Shown here one piece after another: positions 16,482 through 25,611 of a DNA stretch of 30,338 nt. The DNA comes from Bacteroidales bacterium (lineage in GTDB: Bacteria; Bacteroidota; Bacteroidia; Bacteroidales; BM520), in NCBI GenBank assembly GCA_028701815.1, contig JAQVPY010000002.1:1-30338 (forward strand), read 5' to 3'. The translations under genes and the position numbers were made by a program. Positions within the stretch are counted from its first letter, which is position 1. The number at the start of each line of letters is the position of its first letter. The notes below the pieces were generated by a model. That model made no database searches, had not been told where the DNA came from, and saw only the letters and a program-made list of their open reading frames with translations.

Positions 16482-16515
16482 AAAAAAACGGCAATCTATC
16501 GGTTGCCGTTTTTTT
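16482..16515. terminator. Bidirectional intrinsic terminator between tonB and uvrC
   Basis: AAAAAAACGGCAA (16482-16494) and TTGCCGTTTTTTT (16503-16515) are perfect inverted repeats around an eight-base loop. The A tract on one side and T tract on the other make it suitable for both strands, ending tonB on the plus strand and uvrC on the minus strand. The uvrC stop codon (16496-16498, minus) lies in the loop. Confidence 0.88.
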
Positions 16516-18196
16516 TGTCCTTTCTCTTCTCTTTCAGCATCTCTTTACTTCGCTTGTTGCGATGATGCGTAATCCCAAACCTGTGAGCCTCATCTCTTAA
16601 TCGCTGTATCAATTTCAGCGTCTCCGAGTCCTTCCCTAAGTATAGGGGATATTCATCCCCCGGGAAATAGATCTCTTCTAATCGCTTGGCTATGCCTATT
16701 ATTGTTACTTTTCCGCGTAAACCTAATTTATCCAGACTGATTAATGCTGAGCTTAACTGTCCCTTCCCGCCGTCGACTATAATCAGCTGTGGCATTTCGG
16801 TACATTCTTCCATTACACGCTTGTATCTCCTGAAAATAACCTCTTCCATAGAAGCAAAGTCGTTGGGACCTTCTACCGTTTTTATATTGTAATGGCGGTA
16901 TTGCGATTTCGCCGGCTTGCCGTCGATAAAGCACACCATGGAGGCTACCGCATTGGTGCCCTGTAAATTGGAGTTGTCGAAACATTCTATCCTTCGCGGA
17001 ATTTCATTCATCCTTAAGTCGTTTTTCATCTTCGTTAAGAGACGCTCGTTTTTAAACTCGGGGTCTACCAGACTCTTCTTTTTTTCTTTTTCTAATATAT
17101 AATATTTGAGATTCCGTTCTGATAATTCCAACAGATGTTTTTTCTCTCCGATACGCGGAACGGTATATTTAACTCCTTGAAAGTCTATAGATGGAATAAA
17201 GGGAATTATTATCTCACGTATATTATTATCTTTGGACACTGTATCAGCATCTCGCATGTTGCCGATAAAGTCGGAGATTATATATGTTAAAATGTAGTCG
17301 TCGGCCTCATCCATCTTTTTCTTCGCTTCAATAGTATGAACCTGCACTAACAGGCCGTTGACCACTTTCATATAATTGATGTATGCGATATCCTTATCAG
17401 AGGTGATGGAGAAGACATCAACGTCTTTGATAGTGGAACTTGCGACCATCGACTTACTGCAATAGTTGCGCAGAATCTCGATTTTATCTTTTGCAGTCTG
17501 CGCCTTTTCAAACTCCATCTTCTCCGCATAAGCGAACATCTCTTTTTCGATCTCTTTTATGACGAAAGATATGTTGCCGGCGATGATATTTCTAACTTCT
17601 TTCACTATTTTGTCGTATTCTTCCTCACTCTGTATACCGGCGCAGGGGCCGAGACATTTTCCGATATGATACTTTAAACACAAACCGTATTTTTTTCTGT
17701 GTACGCTTTCTTCTGTGAGGTTATGTCTGCAAGTGCGTAGGGGATATAACTTCTCGATAACCTCCATCAAGGTGCGCAACATCTTTACGGAAGAATATGG
17801 ACCGAAATATTCCGAGCCGTCATTGACCTTGTTGCGGGTTTTTATTATCCTCGGAAACCTCTCGTTTTTGATACAAAGCCACGGATACGTCTTGTCGTCC
17901 TTCAATAGAATGTTATATCGCGGCTGATGCTTTTTTATCAGGGTGTTTTCTAAAAGAAAAGCATCAGATTCACTGTTGACGACGATGGTGTTTACAGTAG
18001 CTATTTTACCCACGAGAACCTTCGTTTTGCCGGTAACATCCTTCTTGAAATATTGCGGAATACGCTTTTTTAGCGATTTGGCCTTGCCAACATATATAAT
18101 GGCACCATCTTCGCCGGAATATAAATATACGCCGGGACTGTCAGGCAATGCCCTTATCGTGTTGCGCAGTAACGCCTCGTCGTCTTTTAGAAGCAT
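16496..18196 (-). CDS. uvrC: Excinuclease ABC subunit UvrC, lacking the C-terminal helix-hairpin-helix domain
   Basis: UvrC makes both incisions around bulky DNA lesions during nucleotide excision repair. The N-terminal GIY-YIG nuclease (3' incision) is at about residues 22-100, with GVYLY and IIYVGKAKSLKKR. The cysteine-containing segment CLKYHIGKCLGPC is present, then a UVR domain (about 205-240, YAEKMEFEKAQTAKDKIEIL) for UvrB contact, and the RNase H-like nuclease (5' incision) with IECFDNSNLQGTNAVASMVC and IIVDGGKGQL. The protein ends at 566 residues, about 20 after ITHHRNKRSK, in a lysine-rich tail. The usual tandem HhH domain, about 50 residues in most UvrC proteins, is missing. The gene starts four bases after thiL, indicating one transcript. 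Confidence 0.95.
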   Translation of the reverse strand: MLLKDDEALLRNTIRALPDSPGVYLYSGEDGAIIYVGKAKSLKKRIPQYFKKDVTGKTKVLVGKIATVNTIVVNSESDAFLLENTLIKKHQPRYNILLKDDKTYPWLCIKNERFPRIIKTRNKVNDGSEYFGPYSSVKMLRTLMEVIEKLYPLRTCRHNLTEESVHRKKYGLCLKYHIGKCLGPCAGIQSEEEYDKIVKEVRNIIAGNISFVIKEIEKEMFAYAEKMEFEKAQTAKDKIEILRNYCSKSMVASSTIKDVDVFSITSDKDIAYINYMKVVNGLLVQVHTIEAKKKMDEADDYILTYIISDFIGNMRDADTVSKDNNIREIIIPFIPSIDFQGVKYTVPRIGEKKHLLELSERNLKYYILEKEKKKSLVDPEFKNERLLTKMKNDLRMNEIPRRIECFDNSNLQGTNAVASMVCFIDGKPAKSQYRHYNIKTVEGPNDFASMEEVIFRRYKRVMEECTEMPQLIIVDGGKGQLSSALISLDKLGLRGKVTIIGIAKRLEEIYFPGDEYPLYLGKDSETLKLIQRLRDEAHRFGITHHRNKRSKEMLKEKRKDKKNGNR

Positions 18197-18200
18197 ATTA

Positions 18201-19250
18201 TTATTGCCTAAATGAATCCCACCCCTGGGCTTTTATTTCTACCTCTTTGTTGTCTTTAGTTATTAATAAGGCGACATCTTTAGATTCTGTAATATGACCT
18301 ATTATGGATATTTGCGGGATGTCTTTGATGGCTTCATAATCTTTTTGAGAGACAGTAAAGAGCAGCTCATAATCTTCGCCACCGTTCATTGCTGCGGTCA
18401 TCGGACTGATATTAAAATCGTTGCATGCAATAATCGTTGCAGGGTCTATGGGAACCTTGTCTTCATAAATAGCGCATCCCACACCGGAATTTTTGCAGAT
18501 ATGATGCAGCTCGGAAGCCAGACCGTCGGAAACATCTATCATGGCTGTGGGTACGACGTTTTTTGCTTTTAGTATCTCTATGATGTCAAACCTCGCTTCA
18601 GGACGGAGGCATCGTCCCAATACGTATTCGTTCCCTGACAGGTCGGGCTGCATATTGGGGTTGGCTTTCCATGCCGCCTTTTCTCTTTCGAGAATTAGCA
18701 ATCCCATGTATGACGCACCTAAATTTCCGGACACACAAATCAGGTCGTTGACCTGCGCGCCGCTTCTGTAAGCAATCTTCCCTTTTTCCCCTTCTCCTAT
18801 TACGGTGACCGAGATAAACAGGCTGCTTAAACTCGAGGTGGTGTCACCGCCTACAAGGTCGACATGATGATTCTTGCAGGCCTGCAATATTCCTGCATAG
18901 AGCTCTTTTATCGCCTCTACGCTGAACCTTGAAGGAATCGCAAGACTTACGGTGATTTGTTTTGGAGTGCCGTTCATCGCATAAATGTCGGAGAAATTTA
19001 CTGCAGCCGACTTATAACCTAAATGTTTCAATGGCGTATATACCATGTCGAAATGTACTCCTTCAACAAGCAAGTCCGTCGAAATCAGCACTTCCTTGTC
19101 GGGATACTCCAACACTGCGCAATCGTCGCCGATACCTTTATATGTCGACTTGTCTCTGCATTGAAAATCTCTCGTAATCTCATCAATGAGCTTAAATTCA
19201 CCCAATGAATTTAAGTCGGTTACCTTTGTGTTATCTTCAAATATGTCCAT
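18201..19250 (-). CDS. thiL: Thiamine-monophosphate kinase
   Basis: ThiL phosphorylates thiamine monophosphate with ATP to give thiamine diphosphate, the active cofactor. The 349-residue protein has the expected ATP- and metal-binding motifs of the PurM/ThiL fold: GIGDDCAVLEYP near residue 40, STDLLVEGVHFD, VNFSDIYAMNGTP, VGGDTTSS, and the C-terminal AMNGGEDYELLF. It begins MDIFEDNTKVTDLNSLGEFK, and the conserved GEFKLID stretch confirms the start region. It is the first gene of a minus-strand pair with uvrC and has its own promoter box in the divergent intergenic region. No other thiamine genes are nearby. Confidence 0.96.
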   Translation of the reverse strand: MDIFEDNTKVTDLNSLGEFKLIDEITRDFQCRDKSTYKGIGDDCAVLEYPDKEVLISTDLLVEGVHFDMVYTPLKHLGYKSAAVNFSDIYAMNGTPKQITVSLAIPSRFSVEAIKELYAGILQACKNHHVDLVGGDTTSSLSSLFISVTVIGEGEKGKIAYRSGAQVNDLICVSGNLGASYMGLLILEREKAAWKANPNMQPDLSGNEYVLGRCLRPEARFDIIEILKAKNVVPTAMIDVSDGLASELHHICKNSGVGCAIYEDKVPIDPATIIACNDFNISPMTAAMNGGEDYELLFTVSQKDYEAIKDIPQISIIGHITESKDVALLITKDNKEVEIKAQGWDSFRQ

Positions 19251-19272
19251 ATCTATATTTTATTTTGACACA

Positions 19273-19280
19273 CAAAAATA
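19273..19280 (-). promoter_or_regulatory. Bacteroidetes-type -7 box before thiL-uvrC
   Basis: On the minus strand the sequence reads TATTTTTG, matching TAnnTTTG, and ends 22 bases upstream of the thiL start. It shares the 119-base divergent intergenic region with the promoter at 19344. Confidence 0.5.
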
Positions 19281-19343
19281 GATAAATTATTTCATTTAAA
19301 TATTTTATTCTTTAAAAGACACCATTTTTATCAATAACAACGT

Positions 19344-19351
19344 TATCTTTG
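19344..19351 (+). promoter_or_regulatory. Bacteroidetes-type -7 box before the GH13/patatin run
   Basis: TATCTTTG matches TAnnTTTG and ends 18 bases before the ATG at 19370. No good -33 element is visible. It is the likely promoter for the overlapping run 19370-25505. Confidence 0.5.
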
Positions 19352-19369
19352 TAGTTTAAAGCTATAAAT

Positions 19370-21016
19370 ATGAAAGACTTGTTTACTGTTATGAGAGAAG
19401 CGTGGAGCGAATTATACAGCGATTCCTGTGACGATGCTTTTAATGCCTTTTGTGAAGAATTGAAAGATTTTAAAAAGAATCTGTCTCTTCCTCCTGCCGA
19501 ACATTTCTGGTATAAGAAGGCGGTAGTTTATTCTCTTTATGTCGACTTGTTTAATGATAATTTTGCCGGATTGTCTAAAAAGCTCGATTATCTTCAAAAT
19601 CTTGGTATCAACTGCCTCTGGCTGCTGCCTGTTCTCGACTCCCCAATGAAAGACGCTGGCTTCGATGTAAGAAATTATTACCTTATGCGTAAAGCCCTTT
19701 TTGGCTTGAAGAATGACGCCCCCGATTCTGAGGCGGAAAAACTCTTCGACGATTTTCTTAATGAGGCCCATAAAAGAAATATTAGGATAATATTCGATGT
19801 GGCATTAAATCACTGCTCTAATGAAAACCCCTGGTTTATGCAGTCGAAAGACGATAAAACAAATTGCTATAGAAATTATTTCATCTGGAATAAAGACGAT
19901 AAAAAATATGCAAAGGCCCGTTTGATTTTTAAAGGTATGTGCCCAAGCAACTGGGAAAAATACGGAGACGAATATTATTTCCATAGATTTTTTGAGTTTC
20001 AGCCCGACTTGAATTATAGAAATCACAAGGTGTTGCTTGAGATGATACATGTAATCCTTTATTGGTTGAATCTTGGCGTGGACGGTTTTCGTGCCGATGC
20101 TATACCTTATCTGTGGAAAGAAGAGAATACCGACTGTGAAAACCTCGAAGGTACTCATACGATTCTAAGGTTTATTAAGGCCGTCCTCGACTATGTGCGT
20201 CCGAATATGTTGCTGCTTGCCGAAGCCTGTCAGCCTCCTGAGGAAGTGGTGAAATATTTTGGAAAAGCCGATGAGTGCAATGCAGGCTATCATTTTCCGC
20301 TGATGCCGATGATATACAAGACCCTTGCAATGAAAAACCGCAAACCTATAGTTGATATCCTCGCTACTGACGTAACACCCGAGGTGTCTATTGAAAGTCA
20401 GTGGTTTATGTTTTTGAGGTGCCACGATGAACTTAGCCTCGAACTTGTATATGTAAGCGAAGAGGATAGAAAATACATCCATGACAACTATTGCCATAAG
20501 CCGCAATGGGACTTTAGACTTGGGGAAGGTATTTCGGCTCGTTTAAGTGAACTGATGCAGTTTGACGTAGAGAAGGAATTGCTCGCTTATTCTATTATGC
20601 TAACCTTGCCGGGTACGCCTATTATATATTATGGCGATGAATTCGGAAAGGGCAACGACGAAGAATATTATCGCGAACAAAAAGTGTTTACGGGTAAAGA
20701 CGACACAAGATTTTTGGTTAGAGGTAAAATCGACTGGGATAACGTGGAAAAACAACTCGCCGATGAAAATTCGTTTTCGTATAAACTGTTTTCACAGTTG
20801 AAGACGATGATAAATAAAAGAAATGAAACAAACATCTTCGGCTCCGGAAAGCTCGAATGGGTGGATTTAAATAATGATTCCATTCTTGCATATTTCCGTG
20901 TGTCGGAGGAAGGAAAAAAACTTGTAATAAATAACCTGCTCGATGTTCCGCAAACGGTTGAGATACAGGGATACGGGACCATACAGCTCGGCAGGTACGG
21001 TTTTATATGGCTGTAA
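19370..21016 (+). CDS. GH13 alpha-amylase family enzyme, trehalose-synthase-like
   Basis: A 548-residue cytoplasmic GH13 (beta/alpha)8 enzyme with no signal peptide. The catalytic residues are Asp243 (GVDGFRADAIPYLW, nucleophile), Glu285 (LLLAEACQP, acid/base) and Asp353 (FLRCHDELSLE). The first conserved region is FDVALNHCSNENPWF. The block around Asp353 resembles trehalose synthase (maltose glucosyltransferase), where FLRNHDELTLE is typical; here the Asn is replaced by Cys. A later LPGTPIIYYGDEFG is typical of GH13. An N-terminal extension of about 40 residues precedes the barrel (YKKAVVYSLYVDLF), and a short beta-rich C-domain ends IQLGRYGFIWL. Trehalose/maltose conversion is likely but other alpha-glucan activities are possible. 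There is no maltokinase fusion. It overlaps the next gene by 10 bases. Confidence 0.85.
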   Translation: MKDLFTVMREAWSELYSDSCDDAFNAFCEELKDFKKNLSLPPAEHFWYKKAVVYSLYVDLFNDNFAGLSKKLDYLQNLGINCLWLLPVLDSPMKDAGFDVRNYYLMRKALFGLKNDAPDSEAEKLFDDFLNEAHKRNIRIIFDVALNHCSNENPWFMQSKDDKTNCYRNYFIWNKDDKKYAKARLIFKGMCPSNWEKYGDEYYFHRFFEFQPDLNYRNHKVLLEMIHVILYWLNLGVDGFRADAIPYLWKEENTDCENLEGTHTILRFIKAVLDYVRPNMLLLAEACQPPEEVVKYFGKADECNAGYHFPLMPMIYKTLAMKNRKPIVDILATDVTPEVSIESQWFMFLRCHDELSLELVYVSEEDRKYIHDNYCHKPQWDFRLGEGISARLSELMQFDVEKELLAYSIMLTLPGTPIIYYGDEFGKGNDEEYYREQKVFTGKDDTRFLVRGKIDWDNVEKQLADENSFSYKLFSQLKTMINKRNETNIFGSGKLEWVDLNNDSILAYFRVSEEGKKLVINNLLDVPQTVEIQGYGTIQLGRYGFIWL

Positions 21017-23214
21017 GAGGGAAAATATTATTTTTCTTTGTGCTCATATTTTTAATGGGCAGTTATTCTTATGCTCAAAATGCTCCGGATAAACGCCCCT
21101 CTGTCGGAATCGTCCTTTCCGGTGGCGGCGCTAAGGGCTTTGCACATATCGGAGTTTTGCAGGTCCTCGCAGAAAAGAATATCCCCGTGGATATGATTGG
21201 AGGGACCTCTATAGGTAGCTATGTGGGAGGCTTGCTCGCAGCCGGATATTCCCCCTGTGAAATTGAAGACCTCGCCGAGTCTTTTGACTGGCAGACTATC
21301 ATGTCTGACGAGATACCACGCGATTATGTTATCTTCGACGAAAGAGACTCCTATAGCAAATATCTTGTTGAGTTGACTTTCGATAGACATTATATGCCTC
21401 AACTGCCCGGCGGACTGATTAGAGGACAAAACCTTGAGGAAATGCTCCAGTCCCATTTTTGGAACTGTCTCACAATATCGGACTTCAATAAACTGCCTAT
21501 CCCTTTTTATTGTGTGGCTGCGGATATCATCAAGAGTAAAGCTGTGGTCCTCGATAAAGGATATCTTCCTCAGGCAATTAGGGCCTCTATTGCCGTCCCG
21601 ACTATCTTCGCTCCTGTCAAAATCGACAAGATGCTGCTCTCTGACGGCGGCTGTTATAATAATTTCCCTACCGCCGAGATGAGAGAAAAAGGCGCGGATA
21701 TCGTTATAGGAGTTAATGTGGGCTTCGCAATAGATGAAATACCCGACGCATCAAAAAATATGCTCGACATCGCTAATCAGATTTTGTGGACAAATAACGT
21801 GGAAGCTAATGCGGAATCCCGTAAGTTGTGCGATATTCTTATAGAACCGGATACTCGCGGTTATTCTTCCACCTCTTTCTCTTCAGTAGAAGAACTCGTG
21901 CAGATAGGAAGAAATGCCGCCCTCGCAATGGAAAAAGAACTCGACTCTCTTGCCCTATTGTTGGCTGTAACTGAAACAGACTCTTCCCCGTCACATAATG
22001 AAATAACAAAGATGGCTATTGGAGAATATGTGATCTCCGGATTACATAATACTTCACCACAGTATTTTATTCATAATATGCTTCTGCCATTAGATGTTAA
22101 AATATCCTCTAATGATATAAATTCCGGAATAATGAGATGTCGCGGAACCATGAACTACGAGAATATCTCATATAAGATCCGACAAATAGATTCGGTTAAT
22201 GTCCTCGATATTAATGTTGCTGAAAAAAAGCCTATCTCCGTCGGCGTAGGTGTAGGCTATGATACCGATATGAAAACAAATTTTAACATCGGGTTAGACG
22301 TTAGAAATCTGTTTTTTAAATCTACCAAATTGAGCGCCGACCTGCTGATAAGCCGTTTTCCGTCGATATCGCTGACCTATTTGTATTTTCCAAACTCAAA
22401 AGATATACACAGATATACGGTATTTCCTTCTTTGGGCGCAAATGTGTCTCTTTCTATGTTCCAGCTTTTTGAATACAAGGAAAGACAGAGGATATCCGAG
22501 ATGCAGTTCTTTACTTTTTCGGAGAAGCTGTTCTTCAATGTCATCTTCAGTCGCCACTTCGCTTTTGAAGTGGGACTTCGAAATATTAATGGCACCGGCC
22601 ACTATCTCGTGCATGTCGGAGAGATGCCTAATGTCGTCGAAAATGCAGTGAGCGCATATACAATGCTCTCAAAAGACCGCCTTAACCATGCCGCATATCC
22701 AACAAGAGGCGACAAACTTAATATAAAGGCTTCTTTTGACGTGCCATATTTTTGTGAACTGCCTTATAATTTAGGCCTGTCATTCAATTATTCTGTTGTC
22801 GTTCCCCTCGGTAAAAAAGTTTTTATGAGCCCTGCAATAGATGTGTTTGTCAACTCTTCGGATACATTGTGGCGCTCCGGGAAATTATATATCGGAGGTA
22901 TGAATGGCTATAAGGACATGAACAGCATCTCTTTTGCGGGGTATGGCCTAAGTGAAATAGTGACTAATAATACGCTTGTGGTCGCTCTTGATTTTAGATG
23001 GCATGTTGCGAAAAACCATCATCTGCTTTTTAAATCGAATTTCGGCATAATGACCGATCGGCTCTTCTCGACTGATGAATGGCAGTATAAAGCAGGGGTG
23101 GGACTCGGCTATAGTTTCGACAGCTTTATAGGACCCCTCGAAATAATAGTGTCTAATTCAATTCTCGAAAGAGGCAAGCCCAAAATATGGGTGTGTTTAG
23201 GTTATAAAATATAA
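21007..23214 (+). CDS. Patatin-like phospholipase fused to an outer-membrane barrel (first copy)
   Basis: A 735-residue surface-directed protein with the layout of the PlpD/patatin-BamA type. A signal peptide ends near residue 23 (FLMGSYSYAQ). The patatin domain covers about residues 30-320, with oxyanion loop SGGGAKG (38-44), nucleophile Ser68 in GGTSIG, and catalytic Asp213 in SDGGCYNNF, a Ser-Asp dyad that hydrolyses lipid acyl esters. Residues about 338-415 look like a POTRA-type segment (YVISGLHNTSPQYFIHNMLL), followed by a Bac_surface_Ag-type barrel (VGVGVGYDTDMKTNFNIGL to the final KPKIWVCLGYKI). In PlpD the barrel anchors or secretes the lipase. The gene starts inside the GH13 gene, and a paralogue follows after eight bases. 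Confidence 0.9.
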   Translation: MAVRGKILFFFVLIFLMGSYSYAQNAPDKRPSVGIVLSGGGAKGFAHIGVLQVLAEKNIPVDMIGGTSIGSYVGGLLAAGYSPCEIEDLAESFDWQTIMSDEIPRDYVIFDERDSYSKYLVELTFDRHYMPQLPGGLIRGQNLEEMLQSHFWNCLTISDFNKLPIPFYCVAADIIKSKAVVLDKGYLPQAIRASIAVPTIFAPVKIDKMLLSDGGCYNNFPTAEMREKGADIVIGVNVGFAIDEIPDASKNMLDIANQILWTNNVEANAESRKLCDILIEPDTRGYSSTSFSSVEELVQIGRNAALAMEKELDSLALLLAVTETDSSPSHNEITKMAIGEYVISGLHNTSPQYFIHNMLLPLDVKISSNDINSGIMRCRGTMNYENISYKIRQIDSVNVLDINVAEKKPISVGVGVGYDTDMKTNFNIGLDVRNLFFKSTKLSADLLISRFPSISLTYLYFPNSKDIHRYTVFPSLGANVSLSMFQLFEYKERQRISEMQFFTFSEKLFFNVIFSRHFAFEVGLRNINGTGHYLVHVGEMPNVVENAVSAYTMLSKDRLNHAAYPTRGDKLNIKASFDVPYFCELPYNLGLSFNYSVVVPLGKKVFMSPAIDVFVNSSDTLWRSGKLYIGGMNGYKDMNSISFAGYGLSEIVTNNTLVVALDFRWHVAKNHHLLFKSNFGIMTDRLFSTDEWQYKAGVGLGYSFDSFIGPLEIIVSNSILERGKPKIWVCLGYKI

Positions 23215-23222
23215 AATTGAGT

Positions 23223-25505
23223 ATGAAACGAATTGTAGGAATATTATCTTTTCTCGCGATATTGTCGTTACAGTGTGAGGCACAAAGTGTTGGCCTCGTC
23301 CTTAGCGGTGGAGGTGCCCGCGGTATGGCTCATATCGGTATCATAAAGGCTCTCGAAGATAACAATATCCCTATTGATTATGTGGCGGGGACTTCTATTG
23401 GCGCAATTGTGGGCGCCCTTTATGCTTCCGGCTATACTGTAGAAGAGATGACCGAAATATTCACGGGTGGAGATATGGACGATTATCTCTCACCCGCGCA
23501 AGAAGAAAGTACGGGCTTTTTGTTACAGGAGCAGTTCAACGACCCCCAATGGTTTAATGTGAAATTTGATTTGGATACTATAGTGAGAAAGAGGCTTATT
23601 CCTTCCAATATCATCTCCCCGTATGCTATGGATTATGGCCTTATAGAATATTTTGCACAGGCGACGACAGTCTGCGAAGAAGATTTTGATAAACTTATGG
23701 TGCCCTTCAGATGTATAGCATCTTCTATTAATGACAACGCTGCTTATGTCTTGCGACAGGGTGACCTCGGGTCTGCCGTCAGAGCATCCATGTCGTTTCC
23801 TATCTTCTTTCGCCCCGTCGAAATAGACGGCAAAGTACTTATGGATGGTGGTATGTATGACAACTTCCCCGTGGGGATTATGGATGAAGACTTTCACCCT
23901 GACATCATTATAGGAAGCGTAGTGTCTTCCAATTACAGTGATCCGGACATTGACGACCTCGTGTCGCTGGTGCAGAATATCTTTATGACGGACACCGATT
24001 TTTCTGTTCCTGATAACGGCGTGCTCCTCGAACCTGACGTTACGTCAACATCTCTGCTCAATTTTTCTAATACCACCGCCCTTGTCGAAATAGGATATAA
24101 CGAATGCCTATCGAAAATGGACACTATTAAGTCGCTTATCTCTCGAACTGTCTCGGAAGATGAACTCAAAAATAAACGGGAACACTTTAATCAGCAGAAA
24201 AAACCGCTGTTTTTCGGCGATGTATATACCGACAATATGACTCCGCGACAACAAAAGTATGTGGATATGATGATGATGGGTAAACGTCAGTTTATTTCTA
24301 CTCAGGAACTGCACGAAAAATATGAGACCCTTATAGCAGACGCCAATATTCGTTCCGCTTATCCCCTGGCTATTTATAACGACTCTACTCATTTATATGA
24401 TATGCACCTGAATGTAGTAAGAGAGATGAACTTCGAGGCTTCTATCGGAGGAGTCCTGTCCTGGGGCGGCGTAAGCGATATCTATTGCGGATTGCGCTAT
24501 CTGTATTTCGGAAGATTCTCACTCAACTCTAAATTGAATTTTTACCTGGGGAATTTTTATAAGTCTATCGGCGTGTGCGCGAAACTTATTTATCCGCTTA
24601 ATGTGCCGCTGTCGGTGACTTTGGATGCTTCTTTTAATGAAAAGAATTATTTTTCCACTGCCGGCACCTTCTTTACCGACGCTTCTCCCTCTTATCTGAT
24701 TCAAGACGAACAGCATGTCCTTGCTGAACTTTCCCTGCCCGTCAAAAAACGCTCCGTTGCAGGTGTCGAAACAGCAGGATTTAAGATGAAAGATGATTTT
24801 TATAATACCAATTATTTTTCGAGTCTCGACACCTTTGACGTCAGTACGTTAACGGGTTTTGTCGCAGGTGTGTTCTTTCGTACGAATACTATGAACGACT
24901 ATTTATACCCCGACAAAGGATATAAATTTAAGGCGGGAATAGATTATATGATAGGAAAAGAAATCTATTATCCCGGCACTACCTCTCTGCAACCGTCGGA
25001 AGATAAAATACGTCATAGCAGGTTCAGAATAAAGATATCCTATGAACACTTCGTCCTAAGCAGAAAGTTATTCTCCTTAGGCATCTCGGCTCAGACTGTG
25101 TGGTCGAATCCTACATGCGCCTCCAACTATACTGCCTCCCTTCTGCATGCCGACGCTTTTACACCGTTTCCGGACAGCAAGATAAGATTTCTGCCGGAAT
25201 ATAGAGCCTACAATTATGCGGCTGCCGGCGCAAAATGCATAGTTAAACTGCCATATAATTTTATGATTTCACTGGAAGGTTACGCCTTTATCCCGTTTTT
25301 TCAAATGCAGGAAATGGACAACCATAGCGTGGAGTTCGGCAAATTTTTCGATAAAACGTATTATCTGGCTTCTGCTTCTATAATATTTAAAAATGCTTTC
25401 GCGCCCGTGAGCGTTAACTTCAACCTTTATAATAATAAAGAAACGCCGTTTTCCGTTTCTTTTAATGTGGGATATTTATTGTTCAACAGATATGCCCTGG
25501 ATTAA
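23223..25505 (+). CDS. Patatin-like phospholipase fused to an outer-membrane barrel (second copy)
   Basis: A 760-residue paralogue of the preceding protein. The ATG at 23223 is preferred to the in-frame TTG at 23217 because it directly begins the signal peptide, cleaved near CEAQ at residue 20. The patatin domain has SGGGARG (28-34), nucleophile Ser58 in AGTSIG, and Asp208 in MDGGMYDNFP. After a linker with a possible POTRA-like element (PLFFGDVYTDNMTPRQQKYV), the C-terminal half is a beta barrel (VLSWGGVSDIYCGLRYLYFG; final strands PFSVSFNVGYLLFNRYALD). The N-terminal domain is clearly similar to the first copy while the barrel is less so by eye, suggesting old duplication. The substrate is unknown. 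The eight-base gap implies co-expression with the first copy. Confidence 0.9.
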   Translation: MKRIVGILSFLAILSLQCEAQSVGLVLSGGGARGMAHIGIIKALEDNNIPIDYVAGTSIGAIVGALYASGYTVEEMTEIFTGGDMDDYLSPAQEESTGFLLQEQFNDPQWFNVKFDLDTIVRKRLIPSNIISPYAMDYGLIEYFAQATTVCEEDFDKLMVPFRCIASSINDNAAYVLRQGDLGSAVRASMSFPIFFRPVEIDGKVLMDGGMYDNFPVGIMDEDFHPDIIIGSVVSSNYSDPDIDDLVSLVQNIFMTDTDFSVPDNGVLLEPDVTSTSLLNFSNTTALVEIGYNECLSKMDTIKSLISRTVSEDELKNKREHFNQQKKPLFFGDVYTDNMTPRQQKYVDMMMMGKRQFISTQELHEKYETLIADANIRSAYPLAIYNDSTHLYDMHLNVVREMNFEASIGGVLSWGGVSDIYCGLRYLYFGRFSLNSKLNFYLGNFYKSIGVCAKLIYPLNVPLSVTLDASFNEKNYFSTAGTFFTDASPSYLIQDEQHVLAELSLPVKKRSVAGVETAGFKMKDDFYNTNYFSSLDTFDVSTLTGFVAGVFFRTNTMNDYLYPDKGYKFKAGIDYMIGKEIYYPGTTSLQPSEDKIRHSRFRIKISYEHFVLSRKLFSLGISAQTVWSNPTCASNYTASLLHADAFTPFPDSKIRFLPEYRAYNYAAAGAKCIVKLPYNFMISLEGYAFIPFFQMQEMDNHSVEFGKFFDKTYYLASASIIFKNAFAPVSVNFNLYNNKETPFSVSFNVGYLLFNRYALD

Positions 25506-25525
25506 TTGTTTTCAAATAAATTTTG

Positions 25526-25533
25526 TACATTTG
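25526..25533 (+). promoter_or_regulatory. Bacteroidetes-type promoter before the DUF349 gene
   Basis: TACATTTG followed by C is a -7 match, with ATTG at 25505-25508 upstream as a possible -33 element (17 bases between). Unlike the other boxes here it lies 78 bases before the start codon, giving a leader of roughly 70 bases. It probably drives DUF349, the T9SS cargo and hydG. Confidence 0.6.
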
Positions 25534-25611
25534 CAAACGATTATTTAATAAAATTTTACTATCAGTTTTGTACAACAAAACGAATTCTAATCTGTTAAAA
25601 CAGAAAAAATT

